64,000 nucleotides of DNA, from contig JAFMOC010000002.1 in the NCBI GenBank assembly GCA_019802505.1, forward strand, positions 7,375,001 through 7,439,000, given 5' to 3'. The position numbers were made by a program, and so were the translations under genes. Below, in pieces: positions 1 through 14,300 of this stretch; position 1 is the stretch's first letter; each line of letters opens with the position of its first letter. The notes beneath the pieces were generated by a model. That model did no database searches. It worked only from the letters and a program-made list of their open reading frames with translations, and was not told the DNA's origin. The stretch is from Corydoras sp. C115 (lineage: Eukaryota; Chordata; Actinopteri; Siluriformes; Callichthyidae).

Positions 1-573
1 ATTTTGGTGCAACGTAGTGATGTTTCCATAACAACAACAATGAGGAAAAAAAGATAAGAATAGTTTTGATCACCATCATGATCGTGATATTAGCTGCCTT
101 TGATCACATTTTAGAACATCTATCTAGGATAAAACAAATGGGCACCAAAAAAATAAAACATTGGGGGGGGGAGGTTGGTTTCAACTTTTAATCATGACTG
201 TTGTAGTGGAACTTATTACACACAAGACGACAGGTTTGTAAACAAATCACAGTGATTTCTCTAGGATACATCTTTTCTTAATGTGCTGGCTTTTGCTTGT
301 TCTATCAGACACTACTCCTAGCATAAACCAGCTCGATTTACAGCAGGTAAGAGCATGTCTGACACTAAAAGTTATGTGAAAGGGCTACTCTGGACAAAAT
401 CCTTTGGGTATTCATATGTAAAATGTTAATACATTTATTACCACTACAGATTAACTTGTACAGTGTTTGAGTCAAGAGCCAACGAAAATAATAATAACCT
501 GTCAGAAAATGTTGTTAATATTTAATATTTATCATGAATATGTCTGATAATTAATCTATTTCTTTTATTATAG
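1..573. other. 5' flank or intron of the TIF1-like gene
   Basis: AT-rich sequence upstream of the first exon I can phase. The next exon starts inside the last part of a RING finger, so more 5' coding sequence must lie here or before the window. A candidate short exon is 322-346, between an AG at 320-321 and a GTAAGA donor at 347. It would add HKPARFTA and feed the split Val codon of the next exon. This is weak: the longer version starting at 309 has an in-frame stop. Otherwise I see nothing coding. Confidence 0.4.
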
Positions 574-1924
574 TATGTCCAATATGTGGCCAGCATTTTA
601 CTCTGTCAGAAGTTACTGATTGTTTCATTTTTAAGGATTATACTCCCAAAGTAAGTGCTAAATTTTAAAGGTCTAAATTGTTTTTCTCCTATTTGTATTT
701 TTGCAGCTTAAATTAGAACTTTTCACCCACTGATTAATCAGTCTGATACTAAACACACATTATTGTAGTAAAAATATAACAGCTTATTAAAAAGATTATA
801 ACCATAATTTATGACCAGTTCAATGCTAACTTCTATCATGCACTGCTTTGCAAATTGTGAGGCACCAGTCTTGATTATGTTTAATTTACACAGTATGTAT
901 TACACAACATCAGATTTTCAGTTAGATGTGTTCATGTCTTAATAAAACAGCATAAATAAATGGTCAGTAATACTCAAATATTTCCAGTGAAAGAATATAA
1001 ACATGCTTTGATGTTACACTTAAACTTATATAAGACTATAGACATTATTTTGTTTTCATATAATTTTTGTTTATTTTGGCCAATTATCTAATAATTATTT
1101 TGCTTTATCTGCTTGTAGTGTGGAGGGTGTGATGATTCTTTAGTCTGTAGCTGGTGTAAGCAATGTGAAGAGGCTTTGTGTTCTGATTGTGTATCAGCTC
1201 ATCTCAGAGTGAAGTTCACACGTAACCACACAGTCATACCATTAGATCCTGCATCAGGTCAGTGCTAAAGTTTATTTTTGTACTGTTGTAATTTTATACA
1301 TAAAAAATATAAAACTATGTGGGTCCTTAAATGTTTACAGTTATTAAGAGAACTGTCATTTATTTGTCTCTTTACTAGGACTGAGTGCCAGCCTACATTG
1401 TATTTCGCACAAACATGAGCGCCTCAGGTTCTTTTGTCTCAGCTGTGAGGAGCTCACATGTAAAGACTGCCAACTGATTGACCACCGAGGACATAGGTAC
1501 TATTGTCGCTGAATATAGTGCTAAATACATTTATTGAAATTAATTTAAATGATATGGTTAGTAGTAATAATAATACAGGTATCTGCATTTACTTAAATAA
1601 TTAGTAAAAAATTTTCTAAAATAAAAAACAAGTCAATAATAATGCAGGTCTTAGGCAACTTTTATTATTTATACGGTAAACAGTAAACCTAACAATTACT
1701 ACATTTAAATTCTGTTGTAAACATATTTGACAACTACAATTATTCCAAGGTTAAAAACAAACTAGAATTTTAAAAGTATCCGAACTCCCATTAAACCTCT
1801 ACCCTGACAGGATTAACACAAAATCATTTTGACAAATGTTTTAAATAATATTTGCATTATTTGTGGTTACTTTTTTATGCTAATTATTTTACTGCTTAGT
1901 TGAATACTTAAGTTTTGTTGGTTG

Positions 1925-2013
<89 letters not shown>

Positions 2014-5000
2014 GTGTGTGTGTGTGTATTTCTTGCTTTGAATAACACGATGTTTTTGTTAGAATCTTTGTAAGAATTGTAAGAAGCTTTTCTTCTATTT
2101 ATATATTTATTTTAATTAATTTGCAGTCGCATTTTTCCTTTATTTTTCAATAAGTTTTCTATTGCGGGAGGAAGCATTTACTTCTCAAAAAGAAGAACTT
2201 CTGAAGATGCTACAATGTATCAAACATAATAAGGCAAGCATGACTGGCAACCTGCAGGATTTAGATGAACGGTAATCACATCATATTTAAAAAAAAAAGA
2301 TTTATTAATTGATTTTTTTATTAATAAAAATCTGTTTTATTTTTGCCAAGTATGTTGCACACACAAGGAATTTGGTTCCGGCATGATGGTGTCAATCTTT
2401 CAAAATGACAATTTACTGTATTTACAATTTATACACTTCTATTTACAAATAACAAATTTGCTGTACATGTGATACTTATGTTATAAAATATATATATGGA
2501 AAGGTGCATGTATGCTGTAGTAATTATAAGTGTAATGGCGTGGGGAAAGAAACTGTTTGAGTGTATGGTTGTTTTCGTGTACAGTGATCTGTATCGTCTG
2601 CCGGAGGGGAGGAGCTGAAATAAATTGTGTCCAGGGTGTGAGGGGTCCATGATGATTTTGTTGTAGGATGTAGTGCAGTCCCGTGTTGACTACATCGTCC
2701 ACTGACCTGTTTGCTCGGTAGGCAAACTGCAGGGGGTCCAGCAGGTGTTCTGTTGTATTTTTCAGGTGGGTTAACACCAGACATTCAAAGGACTTCATCA
2801 CTACAGATGTCAGAGCGACAGACCTGTAGCCATTTAGTCCTGTGATGGAGAGTTTCTTGGGGACTGGGATGATTATGGATTTTTTGAAGCAGGAAGGGAC
2901 TTCACAAAGTTCTAAAGATTTTTTAAAGATCCGTGTGAAGACTGGAGCCAACTGGACAGTGCAGGCTTTTAGGCAGGAGGGAGAGACCCCGTCTGGTCCT
3001 GGAGTTTTCCTGATGTTCTATCTCTTGAAAAGCCGGCTCACCTTCTCTTCGTGTATTGGTAGTACACTATTCTGTGTACTTGTGATTGTGTTTGTATCAG
3101 ACAATGAGATTAGGGGGTTTACTGGAGGTGTGAAGGGAGGAGTTGTCGTCTGGCTCGGGTGGTTAAGAGGTGTGAACTGGTTCCTCTCAAACCTGCAGTC
3201 GAATGCATTTAGATCATCAGCCACGTCTTTGTTTGCCTCAGCTGGGGGAGGTGGATTCCTGTAGTTAGTGATGTTCTTCAGGCCTTTCCACACTGATGCA
3301 GAGTCGTTCGCTGAGAGCCTGTTTTTCTGCTTCTCAGTGTATGTTCTTTTCGCCCGTCTGATCTCTTTTGTCAGTGTGTTTCTGGCCTGCTTGTACAGAT
3401 CAATGTTCCCACTTCTGTAAGCGTCTTCCTTGGCCTGACGTAGCTGTCTTAATTTGTTGATTAACCATGGTTTGTTGTTACCGTATGTGCGAAATGTCTT
3501 TGTTGGTATGCAGTATACAGAAGCTGATGTAAGAGATAGGGCTGCAACTAACGATTATTTTGATAATCGATTAATTGGTCGATTATTATTATTATTTTTT
3601 AAAAATGACATTTTCAAAATTTTTTTTAAAAATGTCTGTTAGCAGACGCTTTGATCCAAAGATGGATGTTTTTCAGTAAAATTATTCTATAGTATAGTAT
3701 TATATATAGTGTATGTGTTTGTGTATATACATGTCCTGTAATGAATGAAAAGCACAATGAAAGAAATAATGTATCATCTAAACATCCCTCACTTAACAAC
3801 AAAAGTTAACTCCAAATAACACATGATACTCAGTTGCCCTCAGTAATGAACCAAATATTGTCTGTTCTGTAGCCTATTGGGAAAAAAAAAAAAAAATTAG
3901 CCAGTTAACAAAAAAATACCTCTTGTGTGAAATGTCAATTGGACACCGGGACATATGTGGCTGCTTTGCCCACCGTGCATAAGGCTTCCCGTTTGTCTCG
4001 TCGCGGGGACTCTTTTGTAAACACACACTTGCACTTCGCCGCGTACTTTTACGCCGTGCGCGTCAATCCCCCGCTCCCCTGCGGTGTGCTGCTATTGATA
4101 CACTAAAAACCAGGACATTTCCTCATTTTAAAAAATAAACCGGGACAGGATGTGACATACGGACATGTCCCGGGAAATACGGACGTATTCGTATAACGGA
4201 CGTTAAGACACGTTCTCCATCGCTGTTATTTTCCAGTTAACAACCAAATACAGCATGAAAAACTCTGCCGGTCTAACAGTGTGATGTTGATTCACTTCAA
4301 AACTAAAGAACCTCGGGATGTTGTAGTGCTTTATCTGCTGTTCAGCTTCATCCTCATCAGTGTTTAGTTTCAGGTGGTGTATCATCACCGTGGTGCTTCG
4401 TGCAGCTCAGTTCATGTTCGCAGAGTTGCATGTTCCACGTTCTTTATTTGTGTGAAGGTGAAGCTCCCGCAGTTTGGATTTCAACGGAAGCTTGTTTTCA
4501 GTGTTGGCTGTGTTTCATTTGTTTGATTTATCAACTTGTTTTGCAGACTCCGCCTCATTCTGTTCAACCCGCTATTATTTTTCCAGTGTTATTGAAGCAC
4601 TGCAGGTGACGTAAGCGATTACGACATCACGAGTAAAGCGGAAATCGCGCGACCCAACGAATCGATAATTTGGATAATTTTTATCGATTTTATCGATTCA
4701 TTGTTGCAGCCCTAGTAAGAGGTCACTGTATCAGTCAGTTCGTCTAGGGATTCATAGACCATTTTATTAAAAAAAAAACTAACAAAAAAAACCTAAATAT
4801 TATTCAAGACAAAATACAACTCATCTGAGGTAAAATCGTGTTACAGACACAGAACTTGCAGAAAAATGTGTACAAAACAATATTTGTTTTAAAACTGGTT
4901 ACATGTTTTTATTTCTTATTGTTTGTAGGCAAAATTATAGCAATCTAAACTAAAAATTCCTTGAATCAAATATTTAGTATGAGGCAATGCAATGATGCAG

Positions 5001-8000
5001 ACATAATGAACACCGAATCTGTTTAGCTTTTTGTGAATAAAATCAACTTGATTAAAAAAATGAGAAGCACCAGAAGAAAGCTGAAGAAGAGGGAGAGTTA
5101 TAAGAATGGCCTTGACTCTATCCCCGACACAACAGATGATAAGAGAGCAAGTACTGCTGTGACTTTATGGGAAAGATGATGTGTACTTCTGTACACTGTT
5201 GGTTCAGCATAACCCTGCTGTATATTTTACATCATAGCCTGATGTTTAGCAACTAAAAATGTAGAAATGTGAAGTTTTAAACTCTATTGATTATTACATA
5301 CTACATATGCTATTAAATTCTGCTTGTGGGCACAGTTATGCAACCAGTATATGGTATGCTATCTGGAACAAAGCCAATGAAACAGATGTTGGGTGTATTT
5401 CTTTGCTCATGCTGTGTGGGGCAGACGAACAAGAGCACCAGAATTAATGCTGAAATAAGCAATATTTGTAGCCGTCTGCACAAAACCTTAATAGAAGTAT
5501 AAACATAAAAATATGTTCTGTTTTATTGGGACTAGATCTGAATGTTACCAGTCTGTTAATTTTGTGACTCAACAAAATAAGGCAACTTGCACAACAGTGT
5601 ACCAATATATTGATAACAGATTACCATCTAGCAATTTGTATTTTAATCTTTTTTTAATCTTTTTTGTTAGACTTCATGACCTGCAGGAATTAAAATCTGA
5701 GGAAAAGAAAAAACTGACAAATATGGTACACTTATTCTGCAAAAATGTCAAAATGAGGTATTTTCAGCTGCGTAAAGAAATGGAGGCAAGTATTTCAGAT
5801 TACATTAAACATTCTTGCAGCTTATTAGTTTTGATTGTATGTTTAGGAGTTGCATTATGCCAGGAAAATTAATGCAACATTTGTTTTTATGAAGGGCTTT
5901 TATAATGAGGAGGAGGACTGTATGAGGACAATCAAGTCCAATTTGAAATGTCTAGCTGGCAGGCAAGAGTACATCTCTGCATTCATTCAAAGGATACTAA
6001 GCACAAAGAACGAGTGCATCCTGCTGCACAAGAAGCAAGTAAGTTTAATTAGATACTTTCAGAGCAAAACATTTTTTCCTATCTTTTCAAGTGCTTCAGA
6101 AAATGAACCTTTTATTTACTTACCCGCATACTGCTCCATAAGGTAAACTAACATTTATCCCAACTGCTTAATGAAAGGCTTTAATTAAATTGTTTAATAA
6201 AAAAAATATTTTTTTAAACTTTTTCTTTGTGATTACGAGTATGACTTGTTCAATATCTCCATATGTGCAAAAAGTGTGCAAATTCCAATTTACATTTAAT
6301 AACCCTGCTAACTTTAGCAGTACTGTCTTTCTAAATAAAGCAGTTAGTGGTTTATTATATTTGAATGTAAAATATATATTGTATGTTTTATTTTGAATGC
6401 TGGCTCAAGTGAATTTAATTGTAATTTTTCTAGCATTGTTTACTAATATATTTAGGCATTTAGCTGATGCTTATTTCCAAAGTGACTTACAAGTAATGGA
6501 ACACCACAAGTCAGTAGTTAAGAAAGCTAGTAAATATAAAAAGGTAGACAAAGCTGTGAATTCAGTTTAATCTCATTTTTAAATCTTTATGGAAAATGTA
6601 CCTCTTTTCTTTTATCCTCCTACAGATTAACAAGCGGGTACAGAGCCTTCTGTCCCAGAATGCGTGTGTACCCGATTCAATGTTGCAGGTGTCATGCCAG
6701 CTTAGTCAAGACATATGCAAATTGACTAAGACATTTGGTAATCAAATAAATTAATTGTTTTGTTTTAACATTAACATATTTTTAGTTTGACTTCATTGCC
6801 TAGAGAAAATAAATTCTGCTACTCTGTGAAATCACGTTTTTGTGTCACAATTATACACACACAGACAAATTTGTTGGTACCCTTCGATTTCTGAAAGAAA
6901 TACGGTCACAGAAATAACGTCAATCTGTCAAAAGTAATATTAAATAAAAATGCTATGAATATTAACCAATAAAGGTCAGACATTGCTTTTCAACCATGCT
7001 TCAACAGAATGATTTTTAAAAATAAACTTATGAAACAGGCCGGGATGAAAATCATGGTACCTACCCTTAACTTAATCGTTTGAGACCATTGTCTCAGGTT
7101 TGAAGGCTGCCTTTTCCAGTCAGCATGATTCAATTCCTTCCAAAGATGCTCAATAGCATTTAGATCAGAGCTCATACAAGTCCACTTCAAAAAGTCAAAT
7201 CCTCTTAACCATTCTTGGGTGTTTTGGGTCATTATCCTGTTGGAAGACCCATGACCTGCGACTGAGACCAAGCTTTCTGACACTGGGCAGCACATTTCTC
7301 TCTAAAATCCCTTGATAGTCTTGAGAGTTCATTGTACCCTGCACAGATTCAAGACACCATGTGCCATATGCAGCAAAGCAGCCCCAGAACATAACAGAGC
7401 TTCCTCCATGATTCACAGTAGGGACAGTGTTCATTTCTTTATGTGCTTCATTTTTCTGTCTGAAATTAGATCTGATTTTTGTCTCATGTGTCCATATGAC
7501 ATTCTCCCAGAAGCTTTGGGGCTTGTCAACATATAGCTTGGAAAATTCCGGTCTGGCTTTTTTTATAATTTTTTTCAACAATGGTAGCCTCTTTGGTCGT
7601 CACCCATGAAGTCCACTTTGGCTCAAACAACGATAGATGGTGGAATTTGACATTGATGTTCCTTGAGTTTGAAGTTCACCTTTAACCTCTTTAAAAGATT
7701 TTTCTGGGCTATTTTGTTACCATTCATATTATTCGTGCCTATGATTTGTCATGAATTTCTATCCTGCTGCCACATCCAGGGAGGTTGGTTACACTCCCAT
7801 GGAGCTTAAATTTGTGAATAATTTGTGCAACTGTAGTCACAGGAGCATCAACTTTTATGCTTGTCTAATTTTCTTTCTAATCTCCTGAAACCTTTCCTTC
7901 GCTTCCTCTGGTCCATGTTGAGTGTGGTACACACCATGTCATCATTTACATGGCCTACTGACAGATTACAAGATTGTAGACACCTGTGATGTTAATTTAA

Positions 8001-8271
8001 CAGGTGTCCTTTTGGTCACATTATTTTCAGAGGTACCATCATTTTTGTCCAGGCCTGTTTAATGAGTTAACTTTTTTTTTTAAATAATTCTGTTGAAACT
8101 TGGTTGAAAATCAATGTCGGATTTTCATTTGTTCATTTTCATTGATTTATATATAAATTATTTATATTTATTATTACTTTTGTCAGATTCTAATTATTTC
8201 TGTAACCATTTTGAGTTTACTTTCATTAACTGAAGAGTACCAACAATTTTGTCCTTGTGTGTGTATGAATA

Positions 8272-8349
<78 letters not shown>

Positions 8350-11300
8350 TTATAATTTTAATTATTTTTTAATTTTATTATTTTACATTTATTTTCACAT
8401 TTTGATTTAAATGATTTTGTGCCAGCAACATACTAATATGGTTACATGTGGTTTACAAACTATATATTTATAACTATTCTTTTTGTTTGCTCAACCTTTT
8501 ATTTTGTGGTAGGTTCAGTTGTGGCGACCAGAGTTCCGACTGCAATGTCAAGAAAACAAAACCATAAACCTAAAGACTCACCCACACTTTCATCTAAAAA
8601 TCCATCGAAGCTAGACGGTCAGCCTTGCCCACTGCTAAAGACATCATCCCACTCTAAGACTATCTCTGATCCACAGTCTGGTGGGTCTGAGTCAGCAACA
8701 ATGAAACCTGTCCAACCCATACAAACACTATCCAATCTCAACTTTCACATGCTAGTTACATCTAACCTTGGCCAGTCTAACGTACCAACTGTGAGTTCTA
8801 CTAGTGCTTCCTCTGTTACATCCAACCTCGTCCAGTCTCAAGCATCAAGTGTGTGCCGAAATAATATTTCTGTCACTCCCAAACTCGTTCAGTCTCAAGC
8901 ACAAAGCATGTTAAGTACCAATGCTTCCTTTGTTACATCCAACTTTGTCCTGTCTCATGCACCAAGTGTGAGCTCTACTAGTGCTCCCGTTGTTACATCT
9001 AACCTCGTCCAGTCTCAAGCACCAAGTGTGTTTAATACCAGTGGTTCCTCTGTTACATCCAACATTGTCCAGTCTCAAGCACCAACTTTGTGCCAAGCTA
9101 ATAGCTCATCTGTTACACCCAATGTTGCTTATTCTCAAGCACAAAGTATGTATGGTACTGGAGGTTCATTTGTTGCATCTAATCTTCAGTCTCAGGCACC
9201 AAGCGTGTGTCAAACCAGTAGTTCCAATGTTTCATCAAACATCGGCCAGGCTCAAGCATCCAGTTTGTACCATACAAATAGTAGCTCTGTTTCATCCAAC
9301 ATCCTCCCATCACAAGCTCCCAGTATGAAAAATTCTACTTTACCTGTCCTCCTTCAACATAATCCTGTGCAGACAGCTCAGAATAACATTGCTCAATTTT
9401 TGTTTACTCAAAGAAGCCAAGTGTTGTCCCATGTTCAGTCTAACTCCTCAGTGCATGGCCAGGCAGTTGTAGGTGTCCTTTCCACAAATCCTTCTCAGCG
9501 CTGTGTTGTATTACCGCAGTTCCCAACTGCTGCTGTTTCCTCAGCCTTTTGTCTGAGCTTGCCATCCAACACTGCTCAATCTAAAGCTTCTATCCCAAAC
9601 TCTACAAACGTTTCTACTGTTTCCTTTCAACCTTTTCCTATGCAGATGGCTCAAAGCAACCCTGCCCAGTTTCTAGATGCACAGAAAAAACAGGGCTTAA
9701 CACAGTCAGTCTCATCTCACCAATCACACCCTCAGCAAGTCTTTAGTCTGCCTCAAACTCCATCCGATGGGAATGCTTTAAATGCATTATCATCAAGTAA
9801 CCTTCAACGTACAAGTATAAACCCTTTCACTATGTTACCCAAACCTCAATCCAGTGTGATGCTAAATCTTTCTTCTAGTCATTCTAAAACACTGCCCCCT
9901 TTTTCAGCTCCAATGGTCCAGTCCTCAAATTCAAATAAGATAATACCCACGCATTCACAAACTCCGTCATCTCAGCATTCTACCTTGTCTGAGCAATCCT
10001 TATCTTCTGCGCTTCAGTCTAGCCAAAAGGTCTCAGTTTTGCTAAAAAATCAGACAAACAGTACACAGCAAGCTGAACGTGCTGTTACACAAGCTAATAC
10101 CCAATCCAATTTATCCAATCATATTAAAGCAAATACCACTGTATCACAAAATGCAAGTAAACAGTGGAAATTTGTAACCTACAGTCCAATTTTTACTATT
10201 GTTCAGCCCTCCGCTTCTACCTCCACACAACAGCCATCTACCCTCTTCACCCCCACAGTGAGTAAAGAAAAAATCACTGACAATGTTCAAAACAAAAATC
10301 CCTGCCTCCATCTTGATGTAGATCCCAAATTTAAGAAAACACCAGATGAAGCCATGCACGGCTCTTCATGTACCACAGGCCAAAGTTGGCAAATTAACCG
10401 CAGATTAAGTTGTGAGCTTCCAGTGAAAGCTTCAGCTGATTCTGTCTGTGAACAGGAAAGAAATTCCTGTTCATCTCCTTCTCCTGTTACTCCTTGTTCA
10501 CTAATTTCAGAGGATTCAGACAGCAACCTTCCTACTTCTACAGTGTCAGAGACTGACATAAAAGATCTTCCTGTAGATTCACCCCCCACATCATTACCGG
10601 ATCCTCGTATCACTTCTGCAGATTACCCAGCTAACACCAAATCAAAATTTGAATCAGAAACATATTCGTCTCCCTTAAACAGTACATTAACCAATCGATG
10701 GTTTAAAGAGCTTCCAACAAAACTCTTAAACATGTTAACAGAAACTAAAACTCCATCCAGTAATGTAAAATTGCCTTATGGCGACAGTGTGCCAGGATCT
10801 GGAGCAAAACATAATCTGCAAAACCTCAAGGTAATAATATATTTCTGATGTATACAACTGTAATATGCTCTTACATTTACGTGACTGTTTTTTATATTAA
10901 ATACATTCACTCAGGTTATAATATTTACTGTTATAGAACCTTGAAAAAGAGACACTGGGTGGTGATAATTCAGTGAAATTGGCTGGTCAAAGCATGTTTG
11001 AGGGTGAGTATTTTTCACTGTTTTCAATAATAATATAATTATAGTGTCACTTTTAAAGACCTTTTTTCTTTTAGGCAATGGTGTGTTGATAAAAGATTGC
11101 GAAAGGTAAGCATCAATCTCTCATTCTTGCTTTCAAAATTACAAAAAACTCCTTAAAAATGTAAAGTGTAAAATTTACATTTAGGCATTAGCAGAGGCTT
11201 TTATCCAAAGCAACGTACAAATGAGAGAACACCACAAGTTTGTAGTTAACCAAGAACCAGCTACACTGTAGTAAAATCTGATTTTTTTTTACATTTGTTT

Positions 11301-14300
11301 TATTTTTTGTTTTATAACAAATATAAAACAAACATAATAAGTACTTCTGGAAGAGATGTGTTTTGAGATGTTTCTTAAACAAGTGACTCAGCCTTACATT
11401 TACATTTAGTCATTTAGCAGACACTTTTATCCTTATAGAAAGTGTTCCATTTGTGAAAACCATTCCACCATTTTAGTAGTGGTGAACGATATGGAGTGAG
11501 AATTAGCACCATGGTGACGTTAAATCACCAGGCGACATTCATCACTAGAGCACAGTAAACAAGTTGGAGTGCATTTTGGAAGTATACTGTGAATGTAAGT
11601 GGGAGCTAATCCAGAAATTGTCCTGAAGGCCAACGGAGAGAGAAGAGTAGTTGTGTGACACAAGTTCAAATTTCTCCATCTTTTGTTCACTTTAAAGGTA
11701 TCTACGAGTGTCACTACTGCGTTTGCCCATCTCAGGTTCTCCACCACCCCAGTTTCGCATCATACCCTGTGAACATGAATCTAAAATTTTACTTCAAGAA
11801 ATTCAACAAGACCAGGTATGACAAACCCATATGTGTGAATATGTGGGTGCTTTAATGATGCAATGTCACAAAATGATGCAATGTCTTTTTTTTACACTGT
11901 ATTAACTTTTTTACCACACTCTAAAATTAATTTTACTTGAATTTTATAAACTTGCATTAATACATTGATCTTCAACATTAAAGTAAAAACAAATAAGGAT
12001 ATTTAGTTAAGTTTTGTTAATTAGTATCTCTTTTAAATATGCTTGTGTACAATAAATGTTGATTTTTCTTTGTTTTTTTAATTTTAATACATTTTCAAAA
12101 CTCTCAATAAAACTTTTTTTTACATGGTCATAATGGAGTATTTTGTGTAGAATTTTGAGGAAAGAGATTAATTTAATACAATTTGAAATAAGGCCGTCAC
12201 GTAACAAAATGTGGAAAAAGTGAAGCGCTGTGAATACTTTCTGGATGCACTGTAAATCAACTTTTACATATTCTAATCTTATGACCAGCACCAGTAATTA
12301 GACATAATCAGATTGAGAACTAAAATTCTTTATTAATCCCAGGGTGAAATTGCATTTTAAGTTGTCAGGGACATCAGAAAATACAATTGTCAAGCTATAA
12401 ATGATGCCTAGTCCGCATAGTTACACAGATTATTTTTGGATTTCTGTAAATAAGTAACACATTTTTTTCTTTGCATTCACTTTACTAGTTGGTGGAGAAA
12501 TGGCTCTATATCCCTGCACCTGCATCACAAACATCTTGCAGTCCTGTGTCATTAGAAAGTCCTCTGTCAGGTGATGTCCTGGACTGTGTTGTGTGTCTGT
12601 CTGCTGGAGCCTGTCTACAATGTGTAAAATGTGGGAGAAGTTTCCATACTGAATGCCATGTGCCACCAATCATCTCCAACCCCATGTAAGTGCATGTTTG
12701 ATGTTCTAACTTCCATTGGGCAAAAGCAACATTTCCTTATTGTAGGCAGACATACAGTCACTTTTGAATATGCATTAATCCTAAGGAATTTTTAATGGTT
12801 TGAATCCCAATCTGGGTGGAGTTTCCATGTTCTCCCTGTGTCCGCGTGGGTTTCCTCCGGGTTCTCCGGTTTCCTCCCACAGTCCAAAAACAGGGATCAA
12901 GTCAATTGAATTCTCCAAATTGCCCCATATAGAGTGTGTCTGTGTGAGTGAGTGTGTGCCCAGCGATGGATTGGCACCCTGTCCTGGGTCTATCTGCCCA
13001 GCGCCCGAAGCGTTCTCCCCTGGATGGGCATGGGGAACCCCCCCGTGTCCCTAATAGAGGATAAAGCGGAAGATAATGGATGGATAAGCTGAATTATTCA
13101 ATATAATTTTGCACAATCAATTTTGGTTTTTCCTAAACAGGAAATTTTAAGCAGTCCACAGATTTTTTAAAATCCTTAACAGTGATGTTATAATGTAATG
13201 TCAGAGCTGCTGTTTCAGGGTGAACAGACAACCACTATCAAAGATATTCCAGTTAAGGTTTTTTCATAAATTCTTGTTTGAAAAAGCTCACAAAATGATG
13301 CTGGCCAAACCATATCCTTTTATGTCCACAGCAAACAAGGAATCAACTGCTTTGTTTTCATTAGGTAGTTTGTTCTCTAGCATGGGAAAAGGTGCTTAGT
13401 TAAGAACTTCACATGTCATCCAAATATCAGTTTGATATTAGACACCTCTAGATATAGAGATTTGATATAGACACCTCTAGAGACCCTAAAGGAATCTTCC
13501 ATACTCATCTCTTCTTGCTGACATCACAGTCTTATAGGAACAGGGTAGCCATTCACCAGCCATGCATGGGGAACACCTAGCGTAACAATCCATTCATATG
13601 TTAATAAAACAATTTAAATGTAGTCTTTATACATTTCTGAGCCAAGTTTTGGTTAGAGGTGACTGAACTACAGGTTTATGCATAACCTGTAGCCAATAGA
13701 GTAGACATTGGAACTTATCGATAAGATAATCCTATATTATCTTATCACAACAGATTAATTTGATTATAAATACTGTGTAGCAGTTGAGGGAACAATCTGT
13801 TTAAAATCAAGAAAATAATAAAGTCTTAAACGCTGACCTGAAAGTCTAAATTACAAGATCACACTCAGCCTATTTTTTTTATTTCATTCAAATCTCAATG
13901 CAAATTTCTGACTGAATGAACTCTGATCTTATCACATGCAAGTCAAGTTTTTTTGCATATAGCTTATTGTAATTTTCTGATATTTTACTTGAAATGTACT
14001 AACAGACACATTAAATAAATACAACTTATTTATTCATTATGTTCGTCTGATTTGATCGGTGTTCCCTTTAGCACATCGTGGTTCTGTTCACTGTGTCAGG
14101 ATATTTTCGATGAGGCCGACCCTTTCAGTCAAGACAGAATAAGAGATCCCTTACTCAGTGTACAGGACCAGAGGGTAAACCACAACTGTACTATGAATAC
14201 AATAAAGTCTGTCCACCTTCAATCTCCAGATTTAAATTTATTCTGCTTTTGTTTTTGCTTTCATTTAATAGAAATGTGAGCAGCTGTTACTCTTTTTAAT

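Noticed and set aside
309..346. 38-base candidate exon upstream of the RING tail
   Set aside because: In the phase demanded by the next exon it contains TAG. A shorter 25-base version (322-346) is only mentioned as weak.
2842..3264. 140-codon plus-strand frame
   Set aside because: Antisense shadow of the reverse-transcriptase fragment.
11520..11747. 75-codon minus-strand frame taken wholly as LINE protein
   Set aside because: Its N-terminal half is the antisense shadow of the TIF1-like exon 11698-11815. Only the part below about 11655 is LINE.
12800..13054. Recurrent open frames containing FSPCPRGFPPGSPVSSHSP
   Set aside because: The same peptide appears in every SINE family A copy (also 22788, 26987, 31314, 57290). 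It is a translation of the SINE body, not a gene family.
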